A DNA stretch of 64,000 nucleotides. Origin: Aminobacter sp. J41 (GTDB lineage Bacteria > Pseudomonadota > Alphaproteobacteria > Rhizobiales > Rhizobiaceae). Shown piece by piece: positions 37,659 to 47,142 of this stretch (its first letter is position 1; every line of letters starts with the position of its first letter). A program made the translations under genes and the position numbers. A model generated the notes under the pieces. The model saw only the letters and a program-made list of their open reading frames with translations, had not been told where the DNA came from and ran no database searches. The DNA lies in contig NZ_JAGL01000003.1 in the NCBI RefSeq assembly GCF_000526635.1, positions 122,420 through 186,419 of the forward strand. Reading direction: 5' to 3'.

Positions 37659-38392
37659 CCTCCTCCACCCGAAGATCCGAGGTGGGCGATCAGCAGCCGG
37701 TCCTCAGGCCTGCCCCGAGCTTCGAGAGCTTTCAGACCGCCCGTTGCATAAACCGCCACGGCCGAGAGCAGCTTTGCGAGTGTATCCGCCGAACTTGAAT
37801 TGAACCGGAACCATGCGCCCTTCGACAGCCGCGCGAACTCGCGAAACGCCGTCTCGGTCGCCGGATCGTGACCTTCCTGGAAAGCGAAAATCGGCACCCC
37901 GCGCAGGCCGAGCTGACCGGCTTTCTGGGCGAGCAGGTCGACATTCTCCTCCATCGCGTCGCCGATATAGACGAGGGCGTTGACCTTGCCCTTCTCGGTT
38001 TCCTTCAGCGCATGCGAGAAGACCTTGCCGATCTGCGTCGCCCCACCGCGGCAGTCGATCTTCGTCATCAGGTCCTTGAGGGACGTCGTATCGGCGACGA
38101 AGCGCGAGGCCCGGCATTCGTCGAAGCCGCGGAAGTAGACGAGCTGCACGGCAAGGCTGCCTGCCTTGCCGACCGCGTCGAACATCTCCGCCTGGAGCTT
38201 GCAGGCGAGGTCCCACGTCGGCTGACGGCTCATCGTGGCATCGAGCGCGAGGATCAGCCGACCGGTTCCGGAGGTGACCGGAGCCATCGTCTGCACCTGA
38301 CGGATAAACGCGTCGATCTCTGACGGACCCGAGCGTTTGACGACCGGGCCCGCATCCTTCCTGGTGGGAGTCAGCGGTTTCTTCTCGCTCAT
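37655..38392 (-). CDS. VWA domain protein
   Basis: A 245-residue cytoplasmic von Willebrand factor A domain protein. The metal-ion-dependent adhesion site is visible as LALDATMSRQ (DxTxS variant), a threonine in GGATQIG and the aspartate in IGDAMEEN. Starts MSEKKPLTPTRKD; the 37 codons open further upstream are not family-like. Between a DUF1489 gene (43-base gap) and a membrane J protein (four-base overlap), a trio I recall as common in Rhizobiales. Function unknown. Confidence 0.87.
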   Translation of the reverse strand: MSEKKPLTPTRKDAGPVVKRSGPSEIDAFIRQVQTMAPVTSGTGRLILALDATMSRQPTWDLACKLQAEMFDAVGKAGSLAVQLVYFRGFDECRASRFVADTTSLKDLMTKIDCRGGATQIGKVFSHALKETEKGKVNALVYIGDAMEENVDLLAQKAGQLGLRGVPIFAFQEGHDPATETAFREFARLSKGAWFRFNSSSADTLAKLLSAVAVYATGGLKALEARGRPEDRLLIAHLGSSGGGG

Positions 38393-38435
38393 AGCTTGAA
38401 GATGTGCCGCCCCTAGCCTCCTTGCAAGCCCTCGT

Positions 38436-38870
38436 TCAGAGAAGGCCGAGTTCGGTGAGTTCGCGGCGAAGCTCGAGCGGCAATTCGTCGTCGGTTCCGG
38501 CACCGGAAAGGTCGGCCGGCACGTCCTTTGGATCCAGGTAGCGCCAGCCCTGGAATGGCCGGCGCGGCTGCCATTCGGTGCGCACTACCTCCGGATCGAG
38601 CACCAGGCGGCAGCGGCCGACGCCCTCTGCGTCCGTGAACGGGCGGACGTCGATGAGCCGCTGGCGGCACTGCACGCCGCCCTTGATGATCCAGTAGAGC
38701 GAGCCGCCATCCAGCAGTTCCTCTACCCGCTTCGGAACCATGCGCGTCGTGTGGAACTGCTCGACCGGCATGCCCGCACGGCGCTTTTCGTCCAGCTTGA
38801 GCGCGATCCAGTCTTCGAGGTCCTCGACGCTCTCGCAGCCGACGCACAGTTTGATGAGGTGGAGTGCCAT
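38436..38870 (-). CDS. DUF1489 family protein
   Basis: A 144-residue cytoplasmic protein beginning MALHLIKLCVGCESVEDL, the hallmark start of DUF1489, a family of alphaproteobacteria. Conserved features visible: paired Cys-like CVGCESVEDLEDW, HTTRMVPKR and GSLYWIIKG. No catalytic motif I recognise. First gene of the likely operon with the VWA and DnaJ-domain proteins. Confidence 0.88.
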   Translation of the reverse strand: MALHLIKLCVGCESVEDLEDWIALKLDEKRRAGMPVEQFHTTRMVPKRVEELLDGGSLYWIIKGGVQCRQRLIDVRPFTDAEGVGRCRLVLDPEVVRTEWQPRRPFQGWRYLDPKDVPADLSGAGTDDELPLELRRELTELGLL

Positions 38871-38931
38871 GGTCCCTATCTAATCGCGGCGGGTGTCAGG
38901 ATGAAGGCCATGGCGATGCTGTCCACAGCGC

Positions 38932-40338
38932 TCAGCACTCCACCACGTTCACGGCAAGACCGCCGAGGCTAGTCTCCTTGTAGCGCTCGTTCATGTCGAG
39001 ACCGGTCTGGCGCATCGTCTCGACCGCGGCGTCGAGCGGCACGAAATGCTTGCCATCGCCCTTGATCGCGAGCGACGCCGCCGTCACCGCCTTTACGGCA
39101 CCCAGCGCATTGCGCTCGATGCAGGGCACCTGCACCAGTCCGCCAACCGGGTCGCAGGTCATGCCGAGATGATGCTCGAGCGCAATTTCGGCCGCGTTCT
39201 CGACCTGCTCCGGCGTGCCGCCCATCACGGCACAAAGCCCCGCAGCCGCCATTGCCGACGCGGAACCAACCTCGCCCTGGCAGCCGACCTCGGCGCCTGA
39301 AATCGAGGCGTTGTGCTTGATGATGCCGCCGATCGCCGCTGCCGTGAGCAGAAAGTCGCGGATGGACTCCTGATCGGCTTCAACATGGAAGTGCAGCCAG
39401 TAGCGAAGTACGGCGGGCACGACGCCGGCCGCACCATTGGTCGGTGCGGTGACGACGCGGCCGCCGGCTGCGTTCTCCTCGTTCACCGCCATCGCGTAGA
39501 CGGAGAGCCAGTCGTTGGCGAGCAGCGGGTTCGGACGGTTGCTGCGCCAATCTTCCTGCAGCTTGTCATGCAGTTGCCTTGCGCGACGACGCACCTTCAA
39601 GCCGCCCGGCATGATGCCTTCCTGGGCAAGGCCACGGTCGATGCAAGCGGACATGGCGCCCCAGATGGCATCGAGCCCCGCATCAAGCTCCTCGCGCGAC
39701 ATCAGGCGCTCCTCGTTCGCGCGCTTCATCTGCGCGATCGACAGGCCGCTCTTCGCCGCCATCGCCAGCATCTGCTTGGCATTCTCGAACGGATAAGGGA
39801 AACCTTTGCTGCCGCCCTTGCGCAACGGACCCTCAGCCTTCATCCGCTGCAACTCTTCCTCCGAAACGACGAAGCCGCCGCCGATCGAATAGTAGACGCG
39901 GCGCAGCAGCAGGCGGCCATCAGCAGCGAATGCCGAGAAGGCCATGCCGTTGGCATGCCCCGGCAGCGGCTGCTTCTTGTCGAGCACGAGATCCGTTGCC
40001 GGATCGAAATCGTAAGTGGGATGGCCGGGTGGCGTAATGCTTTTCGTCTGCACCACCTCGGCAAGCACCTCATCGACCTGATCCGGATCGACGGTTGTCG
40101 GCGTGAGGCCGGTCAGGCCGAGGATGACGGCGCGGTCGGTGCCGTGGCCGACGCCGGTAAATGCCAGCGAGCCATGCAGGCTGGCGGCAAGCCGCCTCAC
40201 CTTCACTCCGACCGGCCGTGGCCAGTCCTTGCCGAGAAGCTCATCGAGAAACCGCGACGCAGCGGTCATCGGACCCATGGTGTGGGAGGACGAGGGTCCA
40301 ATTCCGATCTTGAACAGATCGAATACGGAAAGGAACAT
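38932..40338 (-). CDS. sdaA: L-serine ammonia-lyase (iron-sulfur, single chain)
   Basis: Deaminates L-serine to pyruvate with a labile [4Fe-4S] cluster. The 468-residue product fuses the beta ([24 protein letters not shown]) and alpha halves; cluster cysteines are in [14 protein letters not shown] and in [19 protein letters not shown]. The C-terminus NVVEC ends with a Cys, the tail residue that can occupy the cluster in this family. An open frame 30 codons further upstream is not family-like. Confidence 0.95.
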   Translation of the reverse strand: MFLSVFDLFKIGIGPSSSHTMGPMTAASRFLDELLGKDWPRPVGVKVRRLAASLHGSLAFTGVGHGTDRAVILGLTGLTPTTVDPDQVDEVLAEVVQTKSITPPGHPTYDFDPATDLVLDKKQPLPGHANGMAFSAFAADGRLLLRRVYYSIGGGFVVSEEELQRMKAEGPLRKGGSKGFPYPFENAKQMLAMAAKSGLSIAQMKRANEERLMSREELDAGLDAIWGAMSACIDRGLAQEGIMPGGLKVRRRARQLHDKLQEDWRSNRPNPLLANDWLSVYAMAVNEENAAGGRVVTAPTNGAAGVVPAVLRYWLHFHVEADQESIRDFLLTAAAIGGIIKHNASISGAEVGCQGEVGSASAMAAAGLCAVMGGTPEQVENAAEIALEHHLGMTCDPVGGLVQVPCIERNALGAVKAVTAASLAIKGDGKHFVPLDAAVETMRQTGLDMNERYKETSLGGLAVNVVEC

Positions 40339-40436
40339 GCGAAAGACTCCAATGCTGCGCCGATGTTGCCCCTGTTGCGATACGCATTGCAACCAGCGAA
40401 CCGACGCTACCTGCCCCCGATGCGACATCCCCGAAA

Positions 40437-40463
40437 AGAAAAAGGCGCGGACCGAGCCGCGCC
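40437..40463 (-). terminator. Rho-independent terminator of the small membrane protein at 40496-40624
   Basis: Stem GGCGCGG/CCGCGCC (40444-40450 with 40457-40463, six-base loop) followed on the minus strand by TTTTTCTTTT. Lies 33 bases after the small gene's stop and upstream of sdaA. Confidence 0.75.
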
Positions 40464-40495
40464 AAAAGAATTCTCTAGGTCAGTAGGCTTCGGAT

Positions 40496-40624
40496 TCAGC
40501 CTGCCGCAAGCATGGTTGCGGCCTCGGGGCCGCCAAGAAGCCAGGCCAGCATGAAAATACCGGCGAAACCAATCACTGCCTTCGCGGTGACGCTCCAGCA
40601 GGATTTGTGAACGCTATCGTCCAT
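40496..40624 (-). CDS. Small predicted membrane protein (42 residues)
   Basis: Begins MDDSVHKSCWSVTAKAVIG and continues as a single hydrophobic helix (VIGFAGIFMLAWLL) with a short polar end. AGGAAGA lies just upstream of the ATG (two-base gap to AC-ATG), and a clear terminator follows at 40437-40463, so this is a complete transcription unit between sdaA and the DUF599 gene. No family recognised. The start could be the internal Met in the helix, which would leave little protein. Confidence 0.6.
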   Translation of the reverse strand: MDDSVHKSCWSVTAKAVIGFAGIFMLAWLLGGPEAATMLAAG

Positions 40625-40899
40625 GTTCTTCCTGTTAGCTGATTGAACTTTTTTCGGCTCTCGTTCGCCGGGACGGCCCCTTCCGTCTGGCCGCTACATA
40701 GCCCGTCTCGAATCTCTTCGCAATGCACAAAAGGGCAAAACGGTGTCAGTGCACCGCTTAAACGTTAACTGGCCAAAATTTCTCTCAAACTTTTCAATAA
40801 TTTGCGCAATCCACATGCTTAATGGGAAGTTACCTCGCAGGGCGAAATTGTGTCCATGTGCGCGTGGCGAATGTGCGCAAATTGCGGCACTCTGAGCCC

Positions 40900-41598
40900 A
40901 TGTTGTCCGATTCCCAGTTCCTCACCCGCCTCGATCTCGTCGCCCTGGCATTCTTCCTGTTGTGCTGGGGCGTGTTCTCTCCCGGTGTCATCGGGCGCAT
41001 CATCTCGCGGCCGACGTTGACGTCGATGATGGACGGGCAGCGGGCGAACTGGATGCGGACCATGGCGCGGCGCGAGCTGCGCATGGTCGACACCGGCATC
41101 ATGAGCGGCTTGCAGCAGGGCACGGCGTTCTTCGCCTCGAGCTGCCTTCTGGCGATCGGCGGGTGCTTTGCCCTGTTCGGATCGACGGATGCGTTTCTGG
41201 AAGTGCTGAGCGAGATACCTGCGCCGCAGATTGCGTCACGCAGGGCCTTCGAGGCCAAGGTGTTTGGCCTCATTGGCATTCTCTCCTACGGCTTCTTCAA
41301 GTTCGGCTGGTCCTACCGGCTGTTCAACTACTGCTCGATCCTGATGGGTGCCGTGCCATCCTATCGCGACGATCCAGCTCTTCAGCCTGAGCTGGACGTG
41401 GCCGTACGGCGGGCAACCCGCATGAATGTGCTTGCCGGCCGCCACTTCAATGAGGGGCTGCGCGCCATCTTCTTCGCGCTCGCCTATCTCGGCTGGTTCA
41501 TCGGCGCGTGGATGTTGATCGCCACGACCGTCTTCATCATCTTCGTCGAGATCCGCCGCCAGTTCTTCTCAGCCGCACGCGACGCGGTGGCTGAGTAG
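40900..41598 (+). CDS. DUF599 family membrane protein
   Basis: A 232-residue inner-membrane protein with about four helices. DUF599 landmarks: RANWMRTMARRELRMVDTGIM in a cytoplasmic loop, STDAFLEVLSEIP and GWSYRLFNYCSILMGAVP. Start at MLSDSQFLTRLDLVALAF; 26 codons open upstream are arginine-rich and not family-like. Convergent with the YdcF-like gene (three-base gap). Function unknown. Confidence 0.88.
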   Translation: MLSDSQFLTRLDLVALAFFLLCWGVFSPGVIGRIISRPTLTSMMDGQRANWMRTMARRELRMVDTGIMSGLQQGTAFFASSCLLAIGGCFALFGSTDAFLEVLSEIPAPQIASRRAFEAKVFGLIGILSYGFFKFGWSYRLFNYCSILMGAVPSYRDDPALQPELDVAVRRATRMNVLAGRHFNEGLRAIFFALAYLGWFIGAWMLIATTVFIIFVEIRRQFFSAARDAVAE

Positions 41599-41601
41599 CC
41601 G

Positions 41602-42399
41602 TCAGGGCTTCGGCGGGAACATGCCGTCGATGCGGCCGGTGAGCCGGTAGGCGAACAGGCCGATCCATTCGCGCACTCCGAGCGCGAGGTTCTGCATCGA
41701 ATCCGCGACATTGTCTTCCGCCAGACCAAATGTCTCCGTTCCCGCGGTCCGGTAGTCGACTGGCCAGGGCACGACGTCAAATCCCGCCTTGCGGAACAAG
41801 CCCACAGAACGCGGCATGTGGAAGGCAGAGGTGACCAGCAGCCAGACGTCGCCCGGCTGCGGCTGCAGCAACTCCCGCGTCTTGACTGCGTTCTCATAGG
41901 TGTCGCGTGACTCCCTTTCGAGGACCAGCCGCTCCGGCTCGACACCGAGGGCCGTCAGGAGGCGCGGCGCGGTATCGCCATCGCCTTCCCCGTCGAGTAG
42001 CAGCGTGCCGGCGCCCCCGGTCACGACGATCTTTGCCTCCGGATAGAGCCGCGCCAGGACCGCGGCCTCGACAAAGCGGTCGCCGCTGGCGTTTAGTTCG
42101 TAGCCGCCCCGCGCGAGGTTGACCGCGCCCTCAAAGCCTCCGCCCAGCACGATGATGCCGGTCACATCGTCCGGCGGCGGGGTGGGACGCTCAAAATAAT
42201 CCTCCAGCGGATGCAGCAGCAGCGCGCCGGTCGTCGTCCAGGCTCCAAGCCCCAGCACCACCAGCGCCGTTACGCTGCAGAACATCGACAGCCGCCGCAG
42301 CTTCAGAAGCCGAGACGCAATGGCCGCGATCAGGAGAATCCCGATCAGGTTGATCGGCGTCGCCAGGATCCAGAAAATCTTGGAGAAGGTGAAGAACAT
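41602..42399 (-). CDS. YdcF family protein (DUF218, ElyC/SanA-like)
   Basis: A 265-residue protein with two N-terminal transmembrane helices and a DUF218 domain from about 80: GIIVLGGGFEG, the ARLYPEAKIVVTGGAGTL strand-loop and SRDTYENAVKTRELL. Related proteins in E. coli (ElyC, SanA) affect envelope barrier and peptidoglycan. Upstream of a gatA terminator and same strand; no partner gene suggests a specific task. Confidence 0.88.
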   Translation of the reverse strand: MFFTFSKIFWILATPINLIGILLIAAIASRLLKLRRLSMFCSVTALVVLGLGAWTTTGALLLHPLEDYFERPTPPPDDVTGIIVLGGGFEGAVNLARGGYELNASGDRFVEAAVLARLYPEAKIVVTGGAGTLLLDGEGDGDTAPRLLTALGVEPERLVLERESRDTYENAVKTRELLQPQPGDVWLLVTSAFHMPRSVGLFRKAGFDVVPWPVDYRTAGTETFGLAEDNVADSMQNLALGVREWIGLFAYRLTGRIDGMFPPKP

Positions 42400-42469
42400 C
42401 GTCGCCCCCGCGTCAGGTCGCAGTCGCTATGTCCTCGCAAGAATCCAGCAGCGGAGCAAGGCGCCCCCG

Positions 42470-42499
42470 AAAACGAAAAGGGGAGCCCGGAGGCTCCCC
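42470..42499 (-). terminator. Rho-independent terminator of gatA
   Basis: Stem GGGGAGCC/GGCTCCCC (42480-42487 with 42492-42499, four-base loop) followed on the minus strand by TTTTCGTTTT; 35 bases after the gatA stop. Confidence 0.85.
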
Positions 42500-42533
42500 T
42501 GAATTCGATACGTCCGACAGCGGAACGCGGTGC

Positions 42534-44015
42534 TTACCACCACTTCTCCGGCTCGAAGCGGCCTGCGGCTTCCTCGATGACATGGGCGGTGCGGAACAGC
42601 GTCTCTTCGCCGAACGGCTGGCCGATCAGCTGCAGGCCGAGCGGAAGGCCCTTGCTGTCGAGGCCCGCAGGCACGGCGATGCCCGGCAGGCCCGCCATGT
42701 TCACGGTCACGGTGAAGATGTCGTTGAGGTACATCTTCACCGGGTCGCTGGCGAGGTCCTGGTCGGCGATGCCGAACGCGGCCGATGGGGTCGCCGGGGT
42801 CAGGATCGCGTCGACACCCGCATCGAACGCCTGCTCGAAGTCGCGCTTGATGAGCGTGCGGACCTTCTGAGCGCGGACATAATAGGCGTCGTAGTAGCCG
42901 GCCGACAGCACGTAGGTGCCGATCATGATGCGGCGCTTTACCTCGCGGCCGAAGCCGGCAGCGCGGGTGTTTTCGTACATCTCGATGATGTCCTTGCCCG
43001 GCACGCGCAGACCGTAGCGGACGCCGTCATAGCGGGCGAGGTTCGAGGAAGCCTCGGCGGGAGCCACGATGTAGTATGCCGGCAGCGCATATTTGGTGTG
43101 CGGCAGCGAGATGTCGACGATCTCCGCACCCGCATCACGCAGATAGGCAATGCCCTGCTGCCAAAGCTTCTCGATCTCCTCCGGCATGCCGTCAACGCGG
43201 TACTCCGCAGGGATGCCGATCTTGAGGCCCTTGACCGACTGGCCGATGGCGGCCTCGTAGTCCGGAACCGGCAGGTCGACGGAAGTCGTGTCCTTGGGAT
43301 CGACCGAAGCCATCGACTTCAGCAGGATCGCGGCATCACGGACATCGCGGGCGATCGGGCCGGCCTGGTCCAGCGACGAGGCGAAGGCAACGGTGCCCCA
43401 GCGCGAGCAGCGGCCATAAGTCGGCTTGATGCCGACGGTACCGGTGAACGCCGCCGGCTGGCGGATCGAGCCGCCGGTGTCGGTCGCGGTGGCGCCGGCG
43501 CACAGGCGGGCGGCAACTGCGGCAGCCGAGCCGCCCGACGAGCCGCCCGGAACGAGGTCGGCGCTCGAGCCCTTGGCGCGCCACGGGTTCTTCACCGGGC
43601 CGTAGTAGCTGGTCTCGTTCGACGAGCCCATCGCGAACTCGTCCATGTTGAGCTTGCCGAGCATCACGGCGCCGTCGGCCCAGAGGTTTGCCGTGACAGT
43701 CGACTCATACGTCGGTTGGAAGCCGTCGAGGATGTGGCTGGCCGCCTGCGTGTGCACACCCTTGGTCGCGAACAGATCCTTGATGCCGAGGGGAATGCCC
43801 TCGAGCGCACCGCCCTTGCCCGCGGCAAGGCGTTCGTCCGAGGCCTTGGCCATCTCGCGCGCCTGATCGTGCGTCACTGCAACGTAGGCGTTGAACGTCT
43901 CGTTGTAGGCGTCGATGGCAGCCAGATAGGCTTCCGTGAGTTCTGTTGCGGTGATCTCCTTGGCCTGCAGCTTGGCGCGGGCTTCGGCGATTGTGAGTTG
44001 CGTCAGGTCGGTCAT
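42534..44015 (-). CDS. gatA: Glutamyl-tRNA(Gln)/aspartyl-tRNA(Asn) amidotransferase subunit A
   Basis: Amidase subunit of GatCAB, which forms Gln-tRNA(Gln) (or Asn-tRNA) from misacylated tRNA. The 493 residues have the Ser-cisSer-Lys amidase triad: Lys in [13 protein letters not shown] (near 78), the [13 protein letters not shown] stretch (near 150) and the serine in [11 protein letters not shown] (near 177). It lies 66 bases after gatC on the same strand. gatB is not in the window. Confidence 0.96.
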   Translation of the reverse strand: MTDLTQLTIAEARAKLQAKEITATELTEAYLAAIDAYNETFNAYVAVTHDQAREMAKASDERLAAGKGGALEGIPLGIKDLFATKGVHTQAASHILDGFQPTYESTVTANLWADGAVMLGKLNMDEFAMGSSNETSYYGPVKNPWRAKGSSADLVPGGSSGGSAAAVAARLCAGATATDTGGSIRQPAAFTGTVGIKPTYGRCSRWGTVAFASSLDQAGPIARDVRDAAILLKSMASVDPKDTTSVDLPVPDYEAAIGQSVKGLKIGIPAEYRVDGMPEEIEKLWQQGIAYLRDAGAEIVDISLPHTKYALPAYYIVAPAEASSNLARYDGVRYGLRVPGKDIIEMYENTRAAGFGREVKRRIMIGTYVLSAGYYDAYYVRAQKVRTLIKRDFEQAFDAGVDAILTPATPSAAFGIADQDLASDPVKMYLNDIFTVTVNMAGLPGIAVPAGLDSKGLPLGLQLIGQPFGEETLFRTAHVIEEAAGRFEPEKWW

Positions 44016-44081
44016 GAAACGTCCGTTGGGTAGGCCTGCGTGCGGCTCGGGTTCCGGTCGCGGATGGACCAGGGCGGTCGG

Positions 44082-44369
44082 TTACTCGACCACCTTGGGC
44101 ACGAGGAAGAAGTTCTCCTCGGACGCCGGCGCATTTGCGACGATGATGTCGGCGATGTTGCCGTCGGTCACTTCGTCCTGGCGCTTGCGCATCGCCTGAG
44201 GGATGACCGAGGTCATGGGCTCGACGCCCTCGACATCGACTTCACCAAGTTGTTCCACGAAACCCAGGATGGCGTTCAGCTCACCGGTCATCCGGTTGGC
44301 TTCTTCCTCGGTCACGGCGATGCGGGCGAGTCGCGCCACACGCTTGACGGTGTCGATGTCGACGGACAT
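44082..44369 (-). CDS. gatC: Glutamyl-tRNA(Gln) amidotransferase subunit C
   Basis: A 95-residue small subunit that stabilises GatA. Start [19 protein letters not shown] and the segment [20 protein letters not shown] are typical; C-terminus [10 protein letters not shown] matches the family end. Upstream of gatA. Confidence 0.95.
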   Translation of the reverse strand: MSVDIDTVKRVARLARIAVTEEEANRMTGELNAILGFVEQLGEVDVEGVEPMTSVIPQAMRKRQDEVTDGNIADIIVANAPASEENFFLVPKVVE

Positions 44370-44459
44370 GCGATGCTCCGGCCAGTTGCAGGGAAAACCT
44401 TTGAAGGCGCTATAGCCGCGCCGCTCGCGCGGCGCAACATTGAACGGCCTGTTGTGGTG

Positions 44460-45167
44460 TCACACCTCGAAAGGTTTTCCGACTTCGGGAACCACGACCT
44501 CGGTTCCGGATCCCTCCATGCCTTCCACGAACTTGTCGGCGGTCGGGTCGACCAGCGGGAAGGTGGCGTAGTGGCAGGGTATCACCTTGCTGAACTTGAA
44601 GAAACGTCGGCATGCGAGGGCTGCCACGGCGCCACCCATGGTGAAGCGGTCGCCGATCGGCACGATGCCGACGGCAGGCTGATGCAGCTCGTTGATCAGC
44701 GCCATGTCCGAGAAAATGTCGGTATCGCCCATGTGATAGAGCGACTCGCCGTTCGGGAAGTGCAAGACAAGGCCGTGCGGGTTGCCAAGATAAACGTTGT
44801 TGCCGCCCTCGCCCGGCATCGACGACGAATGCAGCGCCTTGGTAAAGGTGACAGTGAAGCCGCCGCAGTCGACGGTGCCGCCGCTGTTGCCCGGATTAAT
44901 CTTGCTCTGGTCGACGCCCTGACCAACGAGATAGCGGCAGATTTCGAAGTTCGACACGACCATCGCGCCAGTCTTCTTCAGGATCGCGACCGAGTCGCCG
45001 ATGTGGTCGCTGTGGCCGTGCGTCAGCAGCACGTGCGTCACGCCTTCGGCCACTTCCTCCCAGCCCCTGCCCCAGGACGGATTGCCCGACAGGAACGGGT
45101 CGATCAGGATGGCGGCGTCACCGACTTCGACGCGAAACGCGGAATGACCGTACCAGGTGAGCTTCAT
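44460..45167 (-). CDS. UPF0173 metal-dependent hydrolase (metallo-beta-lactamase fold)
   Basis: A 235-residue MBL-fold protein beginning [14 protein letters not shown]. The dinuclear metal motif is [12 protein letters not shown] (HxHxDH), with later ligands in ALHSSSM and MGDTDIF and the conserved end [11 protein letters not shown]. Related to UlaG and the UPF0173 group; substrate unknown. Divergent from ruvX, upstream of gatC on the same strand but with a 90-base gap. Confidence 0.9.
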   Translation of the reverse strand: MKLTWYGHSAFRVEVGDAAILIDPFLSGNPSWGRGWEEVAEGVTHVLLTHGHSDHIGDSVAILKKTGAMVVSNFEICRYLVGQGVDQSKINPGNSGGTVDCGGFTVTFTKALHSSSMPGEGGNNVYLGNPHGLVLHFPNGESLYHMGDTDIFSDMALINELHQPAVGIVPIGDRFTMGGAVAALACRRFFKFSKVIPCHYATFPLVDPTADKFVEGMEGSGTEVVVPEVGKPFEV

Positions 45168-45241
45168 CTTCAGCCTCCTCGCTTTATCATGATGTTCGGG
45201 TTAGAACCCGCGCAGATCAACGCCTGCGGATTGGACGAAAC

Positions 45242-45712
45242 GTGCCTGTGATCGACATAGCAGAGGTGGCCGAACTGGCAACACCCGGCAGCAAGCTGGC
45301 CGGGATCGATCTCGGCACGAAAACCATTGGCCTTGCAATTTCCGATGCGGGTCTTTCCTTCGCGCACCCGCGCCCCGTCATCCTGCGCAAGAAGTTCACG
45401 CTCGACGCCCAGGCGTTGCTCTCGGTCGTCGAGAAGGAAAACGTCGTCGCCATCGTCATCGGCTTGCCCGTCAACATGGATGGAAGCGAGGGTCCGCGCG
45501 TGCAGGCCACCCGCGCTTTCGTGCGCAACATGGAGAAGCTGACGGCGATCCCCTTCGTCTACTGGGACGAGCGGCTGTCGACGGTCGCCGCTGAGCGGAC
45601 GCTGATCGAGATGGATGTGTCGCGCCGCAAGCGCGAAGACCGCATCGATTCGGCCGCCGCGGCCTTCATTCTGCAGGGTGCACTGGACCGGGTTCGGTCG
45701 CTGCGTTCATAG
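45242..45712 (+). CDS. ruvX: Putative pre-16S rRNA nuclease / Holliday junction resolvase-like protein
   Basis: A 156-residue RNase H-fold protein of the YqgF/RuvX family: [17 protein letters not shown] and [23 protein letters not shown] and the C-terminal [13 protein letters not shown]. The start is a GTG at 45242. The last 47 bases overlap the 3' end of a gene on the other strand. Confidence 0.93.
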   Translation: MPVIDIAEVAELATPGSKLAGIDLGTKTIGLAISDAGLSFAHPRPVILRKKFTLDAQALLSVVEKENVVAIVIGLPVNMDGSEGPRVQATRAFVRNMEKLTAIPFVYWDERLSTVAAERTLIEMDVSRRKREDRIDSAAAAFILQGALDRVRSLRS

Positions 45713-45983
45713 AACGCCTCCTCCACCACGCCAGAATATCTCGCCGGCGGCGGAACGCGTAGATCGAGAAGATCACGAGCGTATCAACGAAACAGGCCCG
45801 CGCGACCATCGGGCCGATCTGTGCCGGGTCGATTCCGAGCAGATTGCCGTAGAACTCGAACGCGAAGTCGTGCAGCACGCGGGAGAAGAACAGCAGGCCG
45901 AAGTTGATGTCGTTGTAGGAGAGGAAATACCAGCCCCAAAAGAAGGCCATCGGCAGTCCCCAGAAGATAAGGATGTATCGCAT
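45666..45983 (-). CDS. Small membrane protein (105 residues)
   Basis: Begins [20 protein letters not shown], then has a second hydrophobic stretch and an Arg/Trp-rich tail ([15 protein letters not shown]). I recall similar proteins beginning the same way across Rhizobiales, possibly the DUF6105 family. Its 3' end runs 47 bases into ruvX on the opposite strand. Upstream lies a cluster of TTAA half-sites at 46070-46108. Confidence 0.75.
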   Translation of the reverse strand: MRYILIFWGLPMAFFWGWYFLSYNDINFGLLFFSRVLHDFAFEFYGNLLGIDPAQIGPMVARACFVDTLVIFSIYAFRRRRDILAWWRRRSMNAATEPGPVHPAE

Positions 45984-46069
45984 CGGCCTTTGGTCCGGCG
46001 CCGTCCAGCTGATCCGACGGGCGCATTGGTCTGGATTCGGAAATTGCAACTCCGCCACTGTGGAACGGG

Positions 46070-46108
46070 TTAAGCTTAACGGCAATTTAAACCATTTATT
46101 AAGGTTAA
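46070..46108. promoter_or_regulatory. Symmetric cluster of five TTAA half-sites, including a CtrA-type site
   Basis: TTAA at 46070, 46076, 46087, 46099 and 46105, with spacings 2, 7, 8 and 2 bases. TTAA-N7-TTAA at 46076-46090 matches the CtrA consensus exactly. It lies between divergent genes for a 105-residue membrane protein and an AEC-family transporter. Confidence 0.6.
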
Positions 46109-46206
46109 TTTTTACCACTGAGCTCCACTGGCCCAGCGCTAGCTGCTTTACTGGCCGCCCTCCTCCGCCTTAGAGCCCGGGGGTATTCATCAGCCAGCGG
46201 CCACTC

Positions 46207-47142
46207 ATGCTGACGATCTTCGAGAGCATCCTTCCGGTCTTTCTGCTGATCGGAGCTGGCGTCGTCCTGCGCCGCCTTCCGATCATCTCGAAGGATGTCT
46301 GGCCGGGGATTGAGCAGCTGACCTATTGGTTCCTTTATCCGGCTCTGCTGTTCGTCACGATCTACGACGCGGACTTCTCGCCGCTGCGCCTCGATGCCCT
46401 GCTCCTGTCGCTGCTTCTCGCTGTCGCCGCCATGTGCGTGCTGCTGCTGGCCGCCTGGCCCATCTTCCAGAAGACCGGTTGGGTCGCCCACAGTGAATTC
46501 TCTTCGGTGTTCCAGACCTCGATCCGGTGGAACGGCTTCATCGCCCTTCCCGTCGCACAGGCAATCTTTCCCCCGCAGGGCGCTGCGGTCGTGGCGCTTG
46601 CGATGGCCTCGATCATCATTCCGATCAATATCGTTGTCGTGCTGGTCATCACGCGCTTTGCCGACCGCGACGCGAGCATCGGCATCCTGCTGCGCCGCAT
46701 GGCGCTGAACCCCTTCATCATCTCGACCGGCGCCGCGGTTCTGGTTCGTATGCTGCCGTTCGAGATCTACGAGCCGGTCAGGGTGACGCTGAAGCTGGCC
46801 GGCACCTCGGCGCTCGGCATCGGACTGATGGCAATAGGCGCCGCGCTGCGAACCGAGCGCCTGTCGCTGAAGCGCAGCTCGATCTGGCCGCCCGTAATTG
46901 CCAAGCTGCTCGTCTACCCGGCGGTAATTGCCATCATCGCCTGGTGCATTGGTGTGTCGGGGCTGGAGATCCAGTACCTTGTCCTCTGCGCCGCCGTACC
47001 GACAGCGGCCAACGGCTACCTGCTCGCTCGCCTGCTCGGCGGCGACGCAGAGCTCTATGCCGAGGTCAAGACGCTGCAGACGGCACTGTCGTTCCTGACA
47101 ATGCCGCTGGTGCTCTCAGTCGCGGCTCAGTCGCTCGGATAA
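46207..47142 (+). CDS. AEC family transporter
   Basis: A 311-residue membrane protein of the auxin efflux carrier (AEC) family, usually moving small carboxylates or similar anions, with ten helices expected. N-terminal segment TIFESILPVFLLIGAGVVLRRLP, WNGFIALPVA and the central helix break NIVVVLVI, with a second half repeat ending MPLVLSVAAQ. Substrate unknown. Divergent from the small membrane protein; its last 16 bases overlap aidB on the other strand. Confidence 0.88.
   Translation: MLTIFESILPVFLLIGAGVVLRRLPIISKDVWPGIEQLTYWFLYPALLFVTIYDADFSPLRLDALLLSLLLAVAAMCVLLLAAWPIFQKTGWVAHSEFSSVFQTSIRWNGFIALPVAQAIFPPQGAAVVALAMASIIIPINIVVVLVITRFADRDASIGILLRRMALNPFIISTGAAVLVRMLPFEIYEPVRVTLKLAGTSALGIGLMAIGAALRTERLSLKRSSIWPPVIAKLLVYPAVIAIIAWCIGVSGLEIQYLVLCAAVPTAANGYLLARLLGGDAELYAEVKTLQTALSFLTMPLVLSVAAQSLG

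Noticed and set aside
39313-40554. 413-codon plus-strand open frame
   Set aside because: Antisense shadow of sdaA.
40763-40777. TTAA-N3-TTAA in the gap before the DUF599 gene as a CtrA site
   Set aside because: The spacing of three does not match the seven-base spacing required for CtrA.
42429-45251. Two long plus-strand open frames (42429-44033 and 44040-45251)
   Set aside because: Shadows of gatA and of the gatC/UPF0173 region; composition is typical of antisense frames.
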